Of a stretch of DNA of 64,000 nucleotides, positions 26,822 to 36,034 are shown one piece after another. Below the pieces are notes generated by a model that was not told the DNA's origin, did not search any database, and saw only the letters and a program-made list of their open reading frames with translations. This DNA comes from Georgenia daeguensis. Its GTDB lineage: Bacteria > Actinomycetota > Actinomycetes > Actinomycetales > Actinomycetaceae. A program made the translations under genes and the position numbers. The first letter of the stretch is position 1; every line of letters begins with the position of its first letter. Location of the stretch: positions 62,001 through 126,000 of the forward strand of contig NZ_BAABBA010000004.1 in the NCBI RefSeq assembly GCF_039537705.1. The letters run 5' to 3'.

Positions 26822-27838
26822 ATGGACTTCGGTGTCGTGCTGCAGAACAACCCGCCGGCCTCGCGCGTGGTGGACCTCGCCCGCCTCGCCGAGACGCACG
26901 GCTTCTCCCACGTGTGGACGTTCGACTCCCACCTGCTCTGGCAGGAACCGTTCGTCGTCTACAGCCAGATCCTGGCCCACACGCGCAAGGTGATCGTCGG
27001 GCCGATGGTCACCAACCCCATCACCCGCGACGTGACGGTGACCGCCTCGGCGTTCGCCACGCTCAACGAGATGTTCGGGAACCGGACGGTGTGCGGGATC
27101 GGGCGCGGGGACTCGGCGGTCCGCGTGCTCAACGGCCGCCCGGCCACCCTCGCGCAGCTGCGTGACGCGGTGCACGTCATCCGCGAGCTCGCGAACGCCC
27201 GGCCGGTGGAGATCAACGGCTCCACCGTGCGCTTCCCGTGGACGCTGACCTCGCGGCTCGAGGTCTGGGTGGCCGGGTACGGGCCCAAGACGCTGGCGCT
27301 GACAGGCGACGTCGCCGACGGGTTCATCCTCCAGCTCGCCGACCCCGACGTCACGGCCTGGACCATCCGGGTGGTGCGCGAGGCCGCCGAGAGGGCCGGG
27401 CGCGACCCGGACTCCCTGCAGTTCTGCATCGCCGCGCCGATGTACGTCGGCGAGGACCGCGCCCACATGCACGACCAGACCAGGTGGTTCGGCGGCATGG
27501 TCGGCAACCACGTCGCCGAGCTCGTCGCCCGGTACGGGGCGGACTCCGAGCTGCCCCGCTCCCTGACCGACTACATCGCCGGCCGCACGGACTACGACTA
27601 CAACGAGCACGGGCAGGCCGGGAACACCCACACCGACTTCGTGCCCGACGAGGTGATCGAGCGGTTCTGCCTCCTGGGGACGTGGCAGGAGCACGTGGCC
27701 CGGCTCAAGGAGCTCTCCGGCCTCGGCGTCACGCAGTTCGCCGGCTACCTCATGCACGACAACAAGGAGGAGACCCTGCGCGAGTACGGCGAGCACGTGA
27801 TCCCCGCGCTGCGGGAGCACGTGCTGGCGAAGGCATGA
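26822..27838 (+). CDS. LLM-class (F420-dependent-type) oxidoreductase in the pyrimidine operon
   Basis: 338-residue luciferase-like TIM-barrel flavin/F420 enzyme. It begins MDFGVVLQNNPPASRVVDLARLAETHGFSHVW, with TFDSHLLWQEPFVVYSQILAHT and TVCGIGRGDSAVRVLNGRP further in. It resembles the group often annotated as a TIGR03842-type LLM oxidoreductase. That group recurs beside dihydropyrimidinase genes and also occurs in bacteria that do not make F420, so FMN is an alternative cofactor. It sits between dihydropyrimidinase and the importer genes, where a uracil/thymine reductase would be expected. The reaction is not established. Its stop overlaps the permease start (ATGA). Confidence 0.85.
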   Translation: MDFGVVLQNNPPASRVVDLARLAETHGFSHVWTFDSHLLWQEPFVVYSQILAHTRKVIVGPMVTNPITRDVTVTASAFATLNEMFGNRTVCGIGRGDSAVRVLNGRPATLAQLRDAVHVIRELANARPVEINGSTVRFPWTLTSRLEVWVAGYGPKTLALTGDVADGFILQLADPDVTAWTIRVVREAAERAGRDPDSLQFCIAAPMYVGEDRAHMHDQTRWFGGMVGNHVAELVARYGADSELPRSLTDYIAGRTDYDYNEHGQAGNTHTDFVPDEVIERFCLLGTWQEHVARLKELSGLGVTQFAGYLMHDNKEETLREYGEHVIPALREHVLAKA

Positions 27839-28842
27839 ACGCCGACGCCGACGCCGGGATGACGGTGAGCGACATGGCGGCCGACGCCGCCGTGCTCGCA
27901 CCGAGCCTCGGCGCGGCGGGGGAGACCACGGCCGGGGGGCCGGCCGGCCGCCGGGCCGCCCTGCGCGGGCTGCCGGCCTGGGCGCGGGCGCTCGTGTTCG
28001 GCGCCGCCGGGGTGGTGGTCCTGGCGGCCCTGTGGGAGCTGTACAAGTTCCTCGGGCCGCAGGACGGCGTCAGCGTGGGGGACAACCGCGTGCTGCCCCG
28101 CACCACGGACCTCGCCATGCCGCACGTGTGGGAGATGCTCGCCGAGCTCGGGCAGCCGCTCAGCTCCGCCACCGACGCACCGGTGCTGTGGGTGGCGGTC
28201 CTCCGGGCGAGCGCGGCCAGCGCGCTGATCGCCCTGGTGGGGTGGGTGACCGGGGTCGTCGTCGGGATGCTGCTGGCGCTGGCGATGCTCCGGGTGCGCA
28301 TCGTCGAGTCCGCCGTCCTGCCGCTCGTCATCCTCAGCCAGACCGTCCCCCTCATCGCCCTGGCACCGCTCGTGAGCAACTGGGGGAACCGGATCCGCGT
28401 CGGGCCCTGGGAGTGGCAGGAGTGGACGTCCGTCGCGGTGATCGCCGCCTACCTGGCGTTCTTCCCCGTCGCCGTCGGGGCGCTGCGCGGGCTGCAGTCC
28501 CCGGACGCCATCCACCGCGAGCTCATGCGCTCCTACGGGGCGGGCTGGTGGCAGACCCTCCTGCGCCTGCGCCTGCCGGCCAGCGTGCCCTACCTCCTGC
28601 CCGCCCTGCGCCTCGCCGGGGCGAACGCCGTGGTCGGCACGGTCGTCGGCGAGGTGTCCACCGGCCTGCCCGGCGGCGTGGGGCGGATGATCATCGAGTT
28701 CGCCAACTTCGCCTCCAGCGCCCCGGCCCGGCCCTGGGCCCCGCTCCTGGGCGCCGTCCTGCTCGGCCTGCTCACCGCGGGCCTGGTGGCTCTGATCGGC
28801 ACGGCGCTGCACCGGTTCCGGCGCACGGAGGTGGCGGGGTGA
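27835..28842 (+). CDS. ABC transporter permease 1, NMT1/THI5-type pyrimidine-related importer
   Basis: SsuC/TauC-like inner-membrane permease, 335 residues, with a long N-terminal cytoplasmic region of about 45 residues and roughly six hydrophobic segments. The binding-protein-dependent transport signature (EAA loop) is around MRSYGAGWWQTLLRLRLPASVPYLLPALR. ATG 27835 overlaps the previous stop. Together with a second permease, an ATPase and a lipoprotein it makes one importer. The operon context suggests pyrimidines or their breakdown intermediates as substrate. Confidence 0.88.
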   Translation: MNADADAGMTVSDMAADAAVLAPSLGAAGETTAGGPAGRRAALRGLPAWARALVFGAAGVVVLAALWELYKFLGPQDGVSVGDNRVLPRTTDLAMPHVWEMLAELGQPLSSATDAPVLWVAVLRASAASALIALVGWVTGVVVGMLLALAMLRVRIVESAVLPLVILSQTVPLIALAPLVSNWGNRIRVGPWEWQEWTSVAVIAAYLAFFPVAVGALRGLQSPDAIHRELMRSYGAGWWQTLLRLRLPASVPYLLPALRLAGANAVVGTVVGEVSTGLPGGVGRMIIEFANFASSAPARPWAPLLGAVLLGLLTAGLVALIGTALHRFRRTEVAG

Positions 28843-29684
28843 GCCGCCCGGCCGCCGGCGGCGCGGCTGTGGGTGCGCCCCGCGGCGCAGCCGTCGAGAT
28901 CACGTCGGTCGGCCGGGTCTTCGGGACCGGGCGAGACGCCGTCAGAGCCCTCGAGGACATCGACCTCACCGTGGCCGACGGCGAGTTCGTCTCGCTCATC
29001 GGCCCCTCCGGGTGCGGCAAGAGCACGCTGCTGCGGCTCGTCGCGGACCTGGACCGGCCCACCTCCGGGCAGATCACCGTCTTCGGCCGCAGCGCCGAGC
29101 AGGCCCGGCTCGCCCACGACTACGGCATCGCGTTCCAGCAGGCCGGCCTGCTGCCCTGGCGCACGGTCCGTGGGAACGTCGAGCTGCCGCTGTCCCTGCA
29201 CGGGGCCGGCCGGGCCGCGCGGGCGCGGCGGGCCGACGAGCTGCTCGCGATGGTCGGCCTGACCGAGTTCGCCGACAGCTTCCCTGACCAGCTCTCCGGC
29301 GGCATGCAGCAGCGCGTGGCCATCGCCCGGGCGCTCGCGGAGGAGCCCAGCCTGCTGCTCATGGACGAGCCCTTCGGGGCGCTCGACGAGATGACGCGCG
29401 AACGGCTCCAGACCGAGCTCGTGCGCATCTGCGCCGAGACCCGCGCCGCCGTCGTCTTCGTGACCCACTCGATCCCGGAGGCGGTGTACCTCTCCGACCG
29501 CGTGGTGGTCATGTCCCCGCGGCCGGGGCGCATCCAGGACGTCGTGACCATCGGGCTCCAGCGCCGGCCCGGGGAGTCGGAGCAGCTGCGCGAGGAGGAC
29601 GCCTACTTCGACGCGGTCCGCCGGGTGCGCGAGGCGCTCCACGCCGGCAGCGGGGTCCCCTCGCGCGGGGTGGAGAACCGGTGA
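28839..29684 (+). CDS. ABC transporter ATPase of the pyrimidine-related importer
   Basis: SsuB/TauB-like nitrate/sulfonate/pyrimidine-family ATPase, 281 residues. Walker A GPSGCGKST, Q-loop FQQAGLLPWRTV, signature LSGGMQQRVAIARAL and Walker B LLLMDEPFGALDEMTRE are all intact. GTG 28839 overlaps the permease 1 stop (GTGA), and its own stop overlaps permease 2. The N-terminal about 20 residues are Ala/Gly-rich and not part of the fold. Confidence 0.93.
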   Translation: MSRPAAGGAAVGAPRGAAVEITSVGRVFGTGRDAVRALEDIDLTVADGEFVSLIGPSGCGKSTLLRLVADLDRPTSGQITVFGRSAEQARLAHDYGIAFQQAGLLPWRTVRGNVELPLSLHGAGRAARARRADELLAMVGLTEFADSFPDQLSGGMQQRVAIARALAEEPSLLLMDEPFGALDEMTRERLQTELVRICAETRAAVVFVTHSIPEAVYLSDRVVVMSPRPGRIQDVVTIGLQRRPGESEQLREEDAYFDAVRRVREALHAGSGVPSRGVENR

Positions 29685-30460
29685 ACGCCCGGGCGGACCT
29701 CGCGCGGCTGGCCGCCCCGGTCGTGCTCGCCCTGGTGCTGCTCGGGCTCTGGCAGGCGGTGGTCGTCGTGGCCGGCGTCCCGGCCTTCCTCCTCCCCAGC
29801 CCCTCGCACATCGGCAGCGAGGTCGTCGCCATGTGGCCGACCATCTCCGGCGCGATGGTCGCCACCGGCTTCAACGCCTTCGTCGGCCTCGCGGTCGGCG
29901 CGGCCGGCGGGGTGCTCGGCGCCGTCGTCGCCGCCGCGCTGCCCGTGGCCCGGCAGATGGTCTCCCCGCTGGTGGCCGGCCTCGCCGTCGTCCCGATCGT
30001 CGCGCTGGCCCCCGTGCTCTACACGATGCTCGGCGCGGACTCCGAGATGGCACGGCGCGTGGTCTGCGGCATCACCGCGTTCGTCCCGGTGTTCATCACC
30101 ACCCTGCGCGGCCTCCAGCAGGTCCGTCCGGTCCATCGCGACCTCATGCGCGTCTACGCCGCCACGTCCCTGCAGGCCGCCCGGGCCGTGACCGTCCCGA
30201 CCGCGCTGCCCTTCGTGTTCACCGGCCTGCGGCTCGCCTCCTCCCTCGCGGTCATCGCCGCCATCGTCGCGGAGTACTTCGGCGGCCCCCGCACCGGCAT
30301 CGGCTCCTTCATCACCACCGCCGCCGCCGGCAGCAACTACGCCCGTGCCTGGGCCTTCGTGGTCGGGGGCATCGTCCTCGGCCTGGTCTTCTACGCCGTC
30401 TCCCTGGGGCTCGAGAGCCTCGTGCGACGGCGCACCGCACCCGGTCGGGGCGCCGCATGA
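29681..30460 (+). CDS. ABC transporter permease 2 of the pyrimidine-related importer
   Basis: 259-residue SsuC/TauC-like permease with about six hydrophobic segments and the EAA-type loop MRVYAATSLQAARAVTVPTALPFVFTGLR. GTG 29681 overlaps the ATPase stop. Two non-identical permeases around one ATPase imply a heterodimeric channel. It is followed 61 bases later by the binding protein. Confidence 0.9.
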   Translation: MNARADLARLAAPVVLALVLLGLWQAVVVVAGVPAFLLPSPSHIGSEVVAMWPTISGAMVATGFNAFVGLAVGAAGGVLGAVVAAALPVARQMVSPLVAGLAVVPIVALAPVLYTMLGADSEMARRVVCGITAFVPVFITTLRGLQQVRPVHRDLMRVYAATSLQAARAVTVPTALPFVFTGLRLASSLAVIAAIVAEYFGGPRTGIGSFITTAAAGSNYARAWAFVVGGIVLGLVFYAVSLGLESLVRRRTAPGRGAA

Positions 30461-30521
30461 GCGCCACGACGGGCGCCACCGCCCCACCGCACGTCGTCCG
30501 CCCACGCAGGAGGAAGACCTC

Positions 30522-31691
30522 ATGAGCATCACGCGAAACCTCACCGCCCGGACCCGCTCCGCCGCGGCGCTCGCCGCGGCCGGCGCCCTCACCCTGGCCG
30601 CCTGCTCGACCACGGAGCCGGAAGCTCCCGGCGCCGGAGGCGGGGGGACGGGCGGCGACGGCGAGCTCACGCCGGTGACCCTCCAGCTCCAGTGGCTCAC
30701 GCAGGGCCAGTTCGCCGGCTACTACGCGGCGCTCGACCAGGGCTACTACGAGGACGCCGGGCTCGACGTCGAGATCGTCCAGGGCGGCGGCGACGTCGTG
30801 CCGCAGGACGCCCTCGCCGGCGGCCAGGCCGACTACGCGATCGCCTGGGTCCCCAAGGTGCTCGGCTCGATCGAGCAGGGCGCGGAGATCACCAACGTGG
30901 CCCAGATCTTCGAGCGCTCCGGCACGCTGCAGATCGCCTTCGCCGACTCCGGCATCCAGAACGTGGGCGACCTCGAGGGCAAGAAGGTGGGCAGCTGGGG
31001 GTTCGGCAACGAGTGGGAGCTCTTCGCCGGCCTGAACAAGGCCGGGGTGACCAACTTCGAGCTCGTCACGCAGGCCTTCGACATGAACGCCTTCCTCGCC
31101 GGCGACATCGACGCCGCGCAGGCCATGACCTACAACGAGTGGGCCCAGGTGCTCGAGGCGGAGAACCCCGAGACGGGCGAGCTGTACCAGCCGGAGGACT
31201 TCAACGTCATCGACTGGAACGACGTCGGCACCGCCATGCTGCAGGACGCGATCTGGGCCGACGCCAGGCGACTGGCGGACGACGACGCGTACGCCGACAC
31301 CACGGTCGCCTTCCTCAAGGCGTCCATCCAGGGCTGGGTCTTCGCCCGCGACAACCCGGAGGAGGCCGCCACGATCGTGACGGAGGCCGGCTCGACCCTC
31401 GGCAAGAGCCACCAGCTCTGGATGGTCAACGAGACCAACAAGCTCATCTGGCCGTCCACCTCCGGCGGCATCGGCATGATCGACCAGGCGGCGTGGGACG
31501 CCACCGTCGAGATGGCCATGCAGACCTCCAACGAGACCGGCGCGACGATCATCACCGAGGAACCCCCGGCGACCGCGTACACCGACGAGTACGTCGAGCA
31601 GGCCCTCACGGAGCTCAAGGACGAGGGCGTGGACGTCGTCGGCGAGGGCTTCGAGCCCATCGAGGTCGAGCTCCAGCCGGGAGGGAACTGA
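30522..31691 (+). CDS. ABC transporter substrate-binding lipoprotein (NMT1/THI5-like)
   Basis: 389 residues from ATG 30522, with AGGAGG just upstream. The signal peptide ends in lipobox LAAC (Cys about residue 28). The mature fold begins VTLQLQWLTQGQFAGYYAALDQGYYEDAGLDVEIVQGG, the hallmark of NMT1/THI5-type proteins that bind pyrimidine-like or thiamine-precursor ligands. It is the fourth component of the importer encoded just upstream. A pyrimidine, hydantoin or carbamoyl-amino-acid ligand is inferred from the operon. Confidence 0.9.
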   Translation: MSITRNLTARTRSAAALAAAGALTLAACSTTEPEAPGAGGGGTGGDGELTPVTLQLQWLTQGQFAGYYAALDQGYYEDAGLDVEIVQGGGDVVPQDALAGGQADYAIAWVPKVLGSIEQGAEITNVAQIFERSGTLQIAFADSGIQNVGDLEGKKVGSWGFGNEWELFAGLNKAGVTNFELVTQAFDMNAFLAGDIDAAQAMTYNEWAQVLEAENPETGELYQPEDFNVIDWNDVGTAMLQDAIWADARRLADDDAYADTTVAFLKASIQGWVFARDNPEEAATIVTEAGSTLGKSHQLWMVNETNKLIWPSTSGGIGMIDQAAWDATVEMAMQTSNETGATIITEEPPATAYTDEYVEQALTELKDEGVDVVGEGFEPIEVELQPGGN

Positions 31692-31833
31692 GGGCGGAGG
31701 ACCTGAGCGTGCGACGAAGCGCCGCCCGGCGGCGGGCCCCGAAACCCCTTCCGGTCCGCCGCTCGAGAGGGCAGGCTCATCACCAACGGCCGGCGCCCCG
31801 GCGGCGCCGACGCGTCTCGACGAGGAGAGCACC

Positions 31834-33357
31834 ATGACCACCGCCCCGACCACGACCTCGCCCACCACCGCCACGGTGGCCCACTGGGTCGACGGCAGGC
31901 CGTACCCCGGCACGTCCACCCGCTCGGGGGAGGTGTTCGACCCCGCCACCGGCGAGGTCGCCCGCCGCGTCGCCCACGCCTCGGCCGACGACGTCGAGGC
32001 GGCCGTCGCCTCGGCCAGGGCCGCGTTCCCCGCCTGGCGCGCCGCCTCGCTGGCGCGCCGCACCCAGGTCCTGTTCGCCTTCCGTGAGCTCCTCGCCGCG
32101 CGGCGGGAGGAGCTGGCGGCGATCCTCACCGCCGAGCACGGCAAGGTGCTCTCCGACGCCCTCGGCGAGGTCGCGCGCGGCCTGGAGGTCGTGGAGTTCG
32201 CCTGCGGCATCGCGCACCTGCTCAAGGGCTCGACGTCGGAGAACGTCTCCACCGGCGTCGACGTCTCCTCCGTCCGGCAGCCGCTGGGGCCGGTGGCGAT
32301 CATCTCGCCGTTCAACTTCCCGGCCATGGTCCCGATGTGGTTCTTCCCGATCGCGATCGCCGCCGGGAACACCGTCGTCCTCAAGCCCTCGGAGAAGGAC
32401 CCCTCCGCCTCGCTGTGGATGGCCGAGCGCCTCGCCGAGGCCGGCCTGCCCGCCGGGGTCTTCAACGTCGTGCAGGGCGAGAAGACCGCCGTCGACGCCC
32501 TCCTGACCCACCCCGACATCAAGGCCGTCTCCTTCGTCGGCTCCACCCCCGTCGCCCGGTACGTCTACGAGACCGCCACCTCCCACGGCAAGCGCGTCCA
32601 GGCGCTCGGCGGCGCGAAGAACCACATGGTCGTCCTGCCCGACGCCGACCTCGACCTGGCGGCGGACGCGGCCGTCAACGCGGGGTACGGCTCGGCGGGG
32701 GAGCGGTGCATGGCGATCTCGGCGCTCGTCGTGGTCGAGCCCGTGGCCGACGAGCTCGTCGCGAAGATCGCCGAGCGCACGGGCTCCCTGAGGGTCGGTG
32801 ACGGCCGGCGCGGCTGCGACATGGGGCCGCTCATCACCCGCGCGCACCGCGACCGCGTGGCCGGCTACATCGACGCGGGCCGCGAGGCCGGCGCCGAGGT
32901 CGTGGTGGACGGCCGGGGCGTGGAGCCGGACGGCGCCGCGGAGGGGTTCTGGCTCGGGCCCACGCTGCTGGACCGGGTGACGCCGGGGATGAGCGTGTAC
33001 ACCGACGAGATCTTCGGTCCCGTCCTCTCCGTGGTCCGCGTCGGCAGCTACGAGGAGGCGCTGGAGATCATCAACGCCAACCCGTACGGCAACGGCACCG
33101 CGATCTTCACCAACGACGGCGGGGCCGCCCGCCGGTTCGGCAGCGAGGTCGAGGTGGGCATGGTCGGGATCAACGTGCCGATCCCCGTGCCGGTGGGCTA
33201 CCACTCCTTCGGCGGCTGGAAGAACTCCCTGTTCGGGGACACCCACGCCTACGGCCCCGACGGCGTCCACTTCTTCACCCGGACCAAGGCCATCACCACC
33301 CGGTGGCTGGACCCCAGCCACGGCGGCATCAACCTCGGCTTCCCCCAGCACTCCTGA
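31834..33357 (+). CDS. mmsA: Methylmalonate-semialdehyde dehydrogenase (CoA-acylating)
   Basis: Aldehyde dehydrogenase that converts methylmalonate semialdehyde to propionyl-CoA, and malonate semialdehyde to acetyl-CoA, with NAD and CoA. The 507-residue protein has ISPFNFPAMVPMWFFPIAIA (family-specific), VGSTPVARYVYETA for NAD binding, and the catalytic Cys in AGERCMAIS. The MmsA-type VGINVPIPVPVGYHSFGGWK segment is near the C-terminus. In this operon it finishes catabolism of the semialdehydes produced by the neighbouring aminotransferase. ATG 31834 has GAGGAGAG upstream. Confidence 0.95.
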   Translation: MTTAPTTTSPTTATVAHWVDGRPYPGTSTRSGEVFDPATGEVARRVAHASADDVEAAVASARAAFPAWRAASLARRTQVLFAFRELLAARREELAAILTAEHGKVLSDALGEVARGLEVVEFACGIAHLLKGSTSENVSTGVDVSSVRQPLGPVAIISPFNFPAMVPMWFFPIAIAAGNTVVLKPSEKDPSASLWMAERLAEAGLPAGVFNVVQGEKTAVDALLTHPDIKAVSFVGSTPVARYVYETATSHGKRVQALGGAKNHMVVLPDADLDLAADAAVNAGYGSAGERCMAISALVVVEPVADELVAKIAERTGSLRVGDGRRGCDMGPLITRAHRDRVAGYIDAGREAGAEVVVDGRGVEPDGAAEGFWLGPTLLDRVTPGMSVYTDEIFGPVLSVVRVGSYEEALEIINANPYGNGTAIFTNDGGAARRFGSEVEVGMVGINVPIPVPVGYHSFGGWKNSLFGDTHAYGPDGVHFFTRTKAITTRWLDPSHGGINLGFPQHS

Positions 33358-33373
33358 GACGAAGGAACGCACC

Positions 33374-34702
33374 GTGACCGCACCGCAGAGCGTCCGGGCC
33401 GGACGCGCGCACGACCTCGACCGCGCCCACGTCTTCCACTCCTGGTCGGCGCAGGCGGCGCTGGACCCGATGACCATCGTCACCGGCCGCGGGTGCGAGG
33501 TGGTGGACGAGGAGGGCCGGTCCTACCTCGACTTCTCCTCCCAGCTGGTCAACCTCAACATCGGCCACCAGCACCCCAGGGTGGTCGCGGCGATCCGGGA
33601 GCAGGCGGAGCTGCTGACCACCGTGGCGCCCGTCTACGCGAACCTCGCCCGCGGCGAGGCGGCCGAGCGGATCCTCTCCCACGCGCCGGAGGGGTTCACC
33701 AAGGTCTTCTTCACCAACGGCGGCGCGGACGCCAACGAGAACGCCATCCGGATGGCCCGGCTGCACACCGGCCGGGACAAGGTGATCTCCTTCTACCGCT
33801 CCTACCACGGCAACACGGGAGCGGCGATCGTGGCCACCGGGGACTGGCGGCGCGTGCCCAACGAGTACGCACGCGGGCACGTGCACGTCTTCGGGCCGTT
33901 CCTCTACCGCTCGGAGTTCTGGGCGACCACCGAGGCCGAGGAGTGCGAGCGGGCCCTGCACCACCTCGAGCGGGTGATCCAGGCGGAGGGCCCGACCTCG
34001 GTCGCGGCGATCCTCATCGAGACCGTGGTGGGCACGGGCGGGATCCTCGTGCCCCCGCCGGGCTACCTCGCCGGTGTGCGCGCGACCGCGGACCGGTACG
34101 GGGTGGTGCTGATCCTCGACGAGGTGATGGCCGGCTTCGGGCGGACCGGCTCCTGGTTCGCGCTCGACCAGCACGACGTCGTGCCCCACCTCATCACCTT
34201 CGCCAAGGGCGTGAACTCGGGGTACGTCCCGGCCGGCGGGGTCGTCATCAGCGCCGAGATCGCCGAGACGTTCGACGACCGGGTCTTCCCCGGGGGCCTG
34301 ACCTACTCCGGCCACCCGCTCGCCATGGCCTCGATCGTGGCGGCGCTCGACGCGATGGCGGAGGAGGGCGTCGTCGACAACGCCGCCCGCATCGGCACCG
34401 ACGTGCTCGGCCCCGGGCTGCGGGCCCTGGCGGAGCGCCACCCGGTGGTGGGCGAGGTGCGCGGGACCGGGGTGTTCTGGGCGCTCGACCTGGTGCTGGA
34501 CCGCGCGACCCGCGAGCCCGTGCCGGCCGCGGAGGTCGTGGCGATGCGGGCGGCGCTCGCGGCCCGGGGGCTGCTGGCCTTCGTCGCCGAGAACCGGATC
34601 CACGTGGTCCCGCCGTGCGTGGTCACCGACGAGGAGGTGGCGCGGGCGCTGGAGATCTACGACGAGGTGCTCGCCGAGGCCGAGGAGCGCCTGCTGGAGT
34701 GA
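33374..34702 (+). CDS. Class III omega-aminotransferase (beta-alanine/beta-aminoisobutyrate type)
   Basis: PLP enzyme of 442 residues. The cofactor-binding landmarks are FFTNGGADANENAIRMAR (phosphate region), SYHGNTGAA, the Asp in LILDEVMAGFGRTG, and the Schiff-base Lys in TFAKGVNSGYVPAGG. In this operon the likely reaction is beta-alanine or 3-aminoisobutyrate plus an oxo-acid to malonate or methylmalonate semialdehyde, which feeds MmsA. 4-Aminobutyrate cannot be excluded. GTG 33374 follows GAAGGA. It ends seven bases from the stop of the convergent nuclease-like gene. Confidence 0.92.
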   Translation: MTAPQSVRAGRAHDLDRAHVFHSWSAQAALDPMTIVTGRGCEVVDEEGRSYLDFSSQLVNLNIGHQHPRVVAAIREQAELLTTVAPVYANLARGEAAERILSHAPEGFTKVFFTNGGADANENAIRMARLHTGRDKVISFYRSYHGNTGAAIVATGDWRRVPNEYARGHVHVFGPFLYRSEFWATTEAEECERALHHLERVIQAEGPTSVAAILIETVVGTGGILVPPPGYLAGVRATADRYGVVLILDEVMAGFGRTGSWFALDQHDVVPHLITFAKGVNSGYVPAGGVVISAEIAETFDDRVFPGGLTYSGHPLAMASIVAALDAMAEEGVVDNAARIGTDVLGPGLRALAERHPVVGEVRGTGVFWALDLVLDRATREPVPAAEVVAMRAALAARGLLAFVAENRIHVVPPCVVTDEEVARALEIYDEVLAEAEERLLE

Positions 34703-34709
34703 CGCGGGC

Positions 34710-35966
34710 TCAGTGCAGGCCGGGCACCCACAGGTCGACCCACACCGGCCGGTGGTCCGACGTGGGGAAGGGGTAGACGCCGGTGAGCTCGGAGCCGGGC
34801 TGGTCGGCCATCGGCCAGAACACCCGCGAGTCCCGCACGGGCAGGTTCTTCGACGGCAGGGCGTAGTCCACGCGGAGGTTGCCCGGCGCGTCGTCGGCGA
34901 AGTCGGCCGTGTCGAGCGCGGCGTCGCCCTCGTGCCGGTCGTTCGCGCCGCCCTGGACGGCCGCCGCCTCGACGGCTCCCATGGACTCCGGGCGCGGGTC
35001 GCGCACCCGCGGGTGGTGCAGCAGCTGGTCGATCGCGCCGGGGTAGGAGTCGCCGTCGACGGGGTCGGAGTTCTGGTCGCCCACGATCACGAACCGGCTG
35101 CCGGGCCGCAGCCCGCCGGTGGTGCCCTCGTCGTCGTAGATGTAGGCGCTGTCCCGTCGGCTTCCGACGTAGTCGGCCCAGAACCGGATCTCGTCGTGGT
35201 TGCGCAGGCCGTTGCGGTCCTCGGGCCCGTCGAACGTCGGCGGCGTGGGGTGCGAGGCGAGCACGTGGACCGTCGTGGCGCCGACCTCCACCGGGACGTC
35301 CCAGTGGGACTTGCTCGACAGCCGCAGCGTCTCCAGCTCCTCGGGGGTGTACCAGTCGGCCGGCGCGTCCGTCGCGGGGTCGTCCGGGAGCAGGGCCCCG
35401 GGCATGTCCTTCCACAGGAACTCCTGGAAGGTGCGGGCCCGCTCGGTGTCGATCGGGTAGCGCGAGAGCACCACCATGCCGTACTGCCCGGGGAACGCGC
35501 CGAAGCCGAACGCGTCGTCCGCGGTCCCGGTGCGCCCGTCGTTGTTGAGGTCGGAGCCGGAGTCCACGCCGGTGTTCACCGGCTGGGAGTACGCGTACGG
35601 GTACTCGATCGGCGCCTCGTCGTGCTGGCCGACCTCCAGGTACTGCTCCCGGAAGAGGTCGACCGCCTCGCCCTCGGCGTCGTGGTCGAACTCGTTAAGC
35701 AGGACGACGTCGGGACGGACGGTCTGCAGCACCTGGGCGACGGCCCTGGCCTGGGTGTCGTCCCCGCCGGCGAGGTCGGCGACGAGCTCGCCCTCGGCGG
35801 GTCGGTTGAGGGAGACGTTGTAGGTCGCGACCCGCAGCTGGGGCCGCTCGGCCCGGGTGCTCGCGCCGGGTCCGCCGTCGGCGGCCGCGGGCGCACCGAG
35901 CACCACCGCGCCGGCCACGGCCGTGGCCGCGGCGGCGAGTCCGCCGGTGAACCGCACTGCACGCAT
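34710..35966 (-). CDS. Secreted endonuclease/exonuclease/phosphatase-family protein
   Basis: 418 residues with a Sec signal peptide (hydrophobic core about 8-25, cleavage likely after APAAA). The EEP-fold catalytic residues are visible: VATYNVSLN (Asn), LLNEFDHD (Glu), VGDQNSDP (Asp/Asn) and the C-terminal TSDHRPVWVD (Asp-His). An insertion contains DLNNDGRTGTADD, which looks like an EF-hand or dockerin-type calcium loop. The product is probably extracellular; it could be a nuclease or a phosphodiesterase. ATG 35966 is taken because the signal peptide starts there. It is transcribed toward the aminotransferase. Confidence 0.88.
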   Translation of the reverse strand: MRAVRFTGGLAAAATAVAGAVVLGAPAAADGGPGASTRAERPQLRVATYNVSLNRPAEGELVADLAGGDDTQARAVAQVLQTVRPDVVLLNEFDHDAEGEAVDLFREQYLEVGQHDEAPIEYPYAYSQPVNTGVDSGSDLNNDGRTGTADDAFGFGAFPGQYGMVVLSRYPIDTERARTFQEFLWKDMPGALLPDDPATDAPADWYTPEELETLRLSSKSHWDVPVEVGATTVHVLASHPTPPTFDGPEDRNGLRNHDEIRFWADYVGSRRDSAYIYDDEGTTGGLRPGSRFVIVGDQNSDPVDGDSYPGAIDQLLHHPRVRDPRPESMGAVEAAAVQGGANDRHEGDAALDTADFADDAPGNLRVDYALPSKNLPVRDSRVFWPMADQPGSELTGVYPFPTSDHRPVWVDLWVPGLH

Positions 35967-36034
35967 GCGACCACCGTAACAACGGCCGCGCCCGGCCGGA
36001 AGGGAATGTGGACCGCTACGGACGGGTGGTGGGG

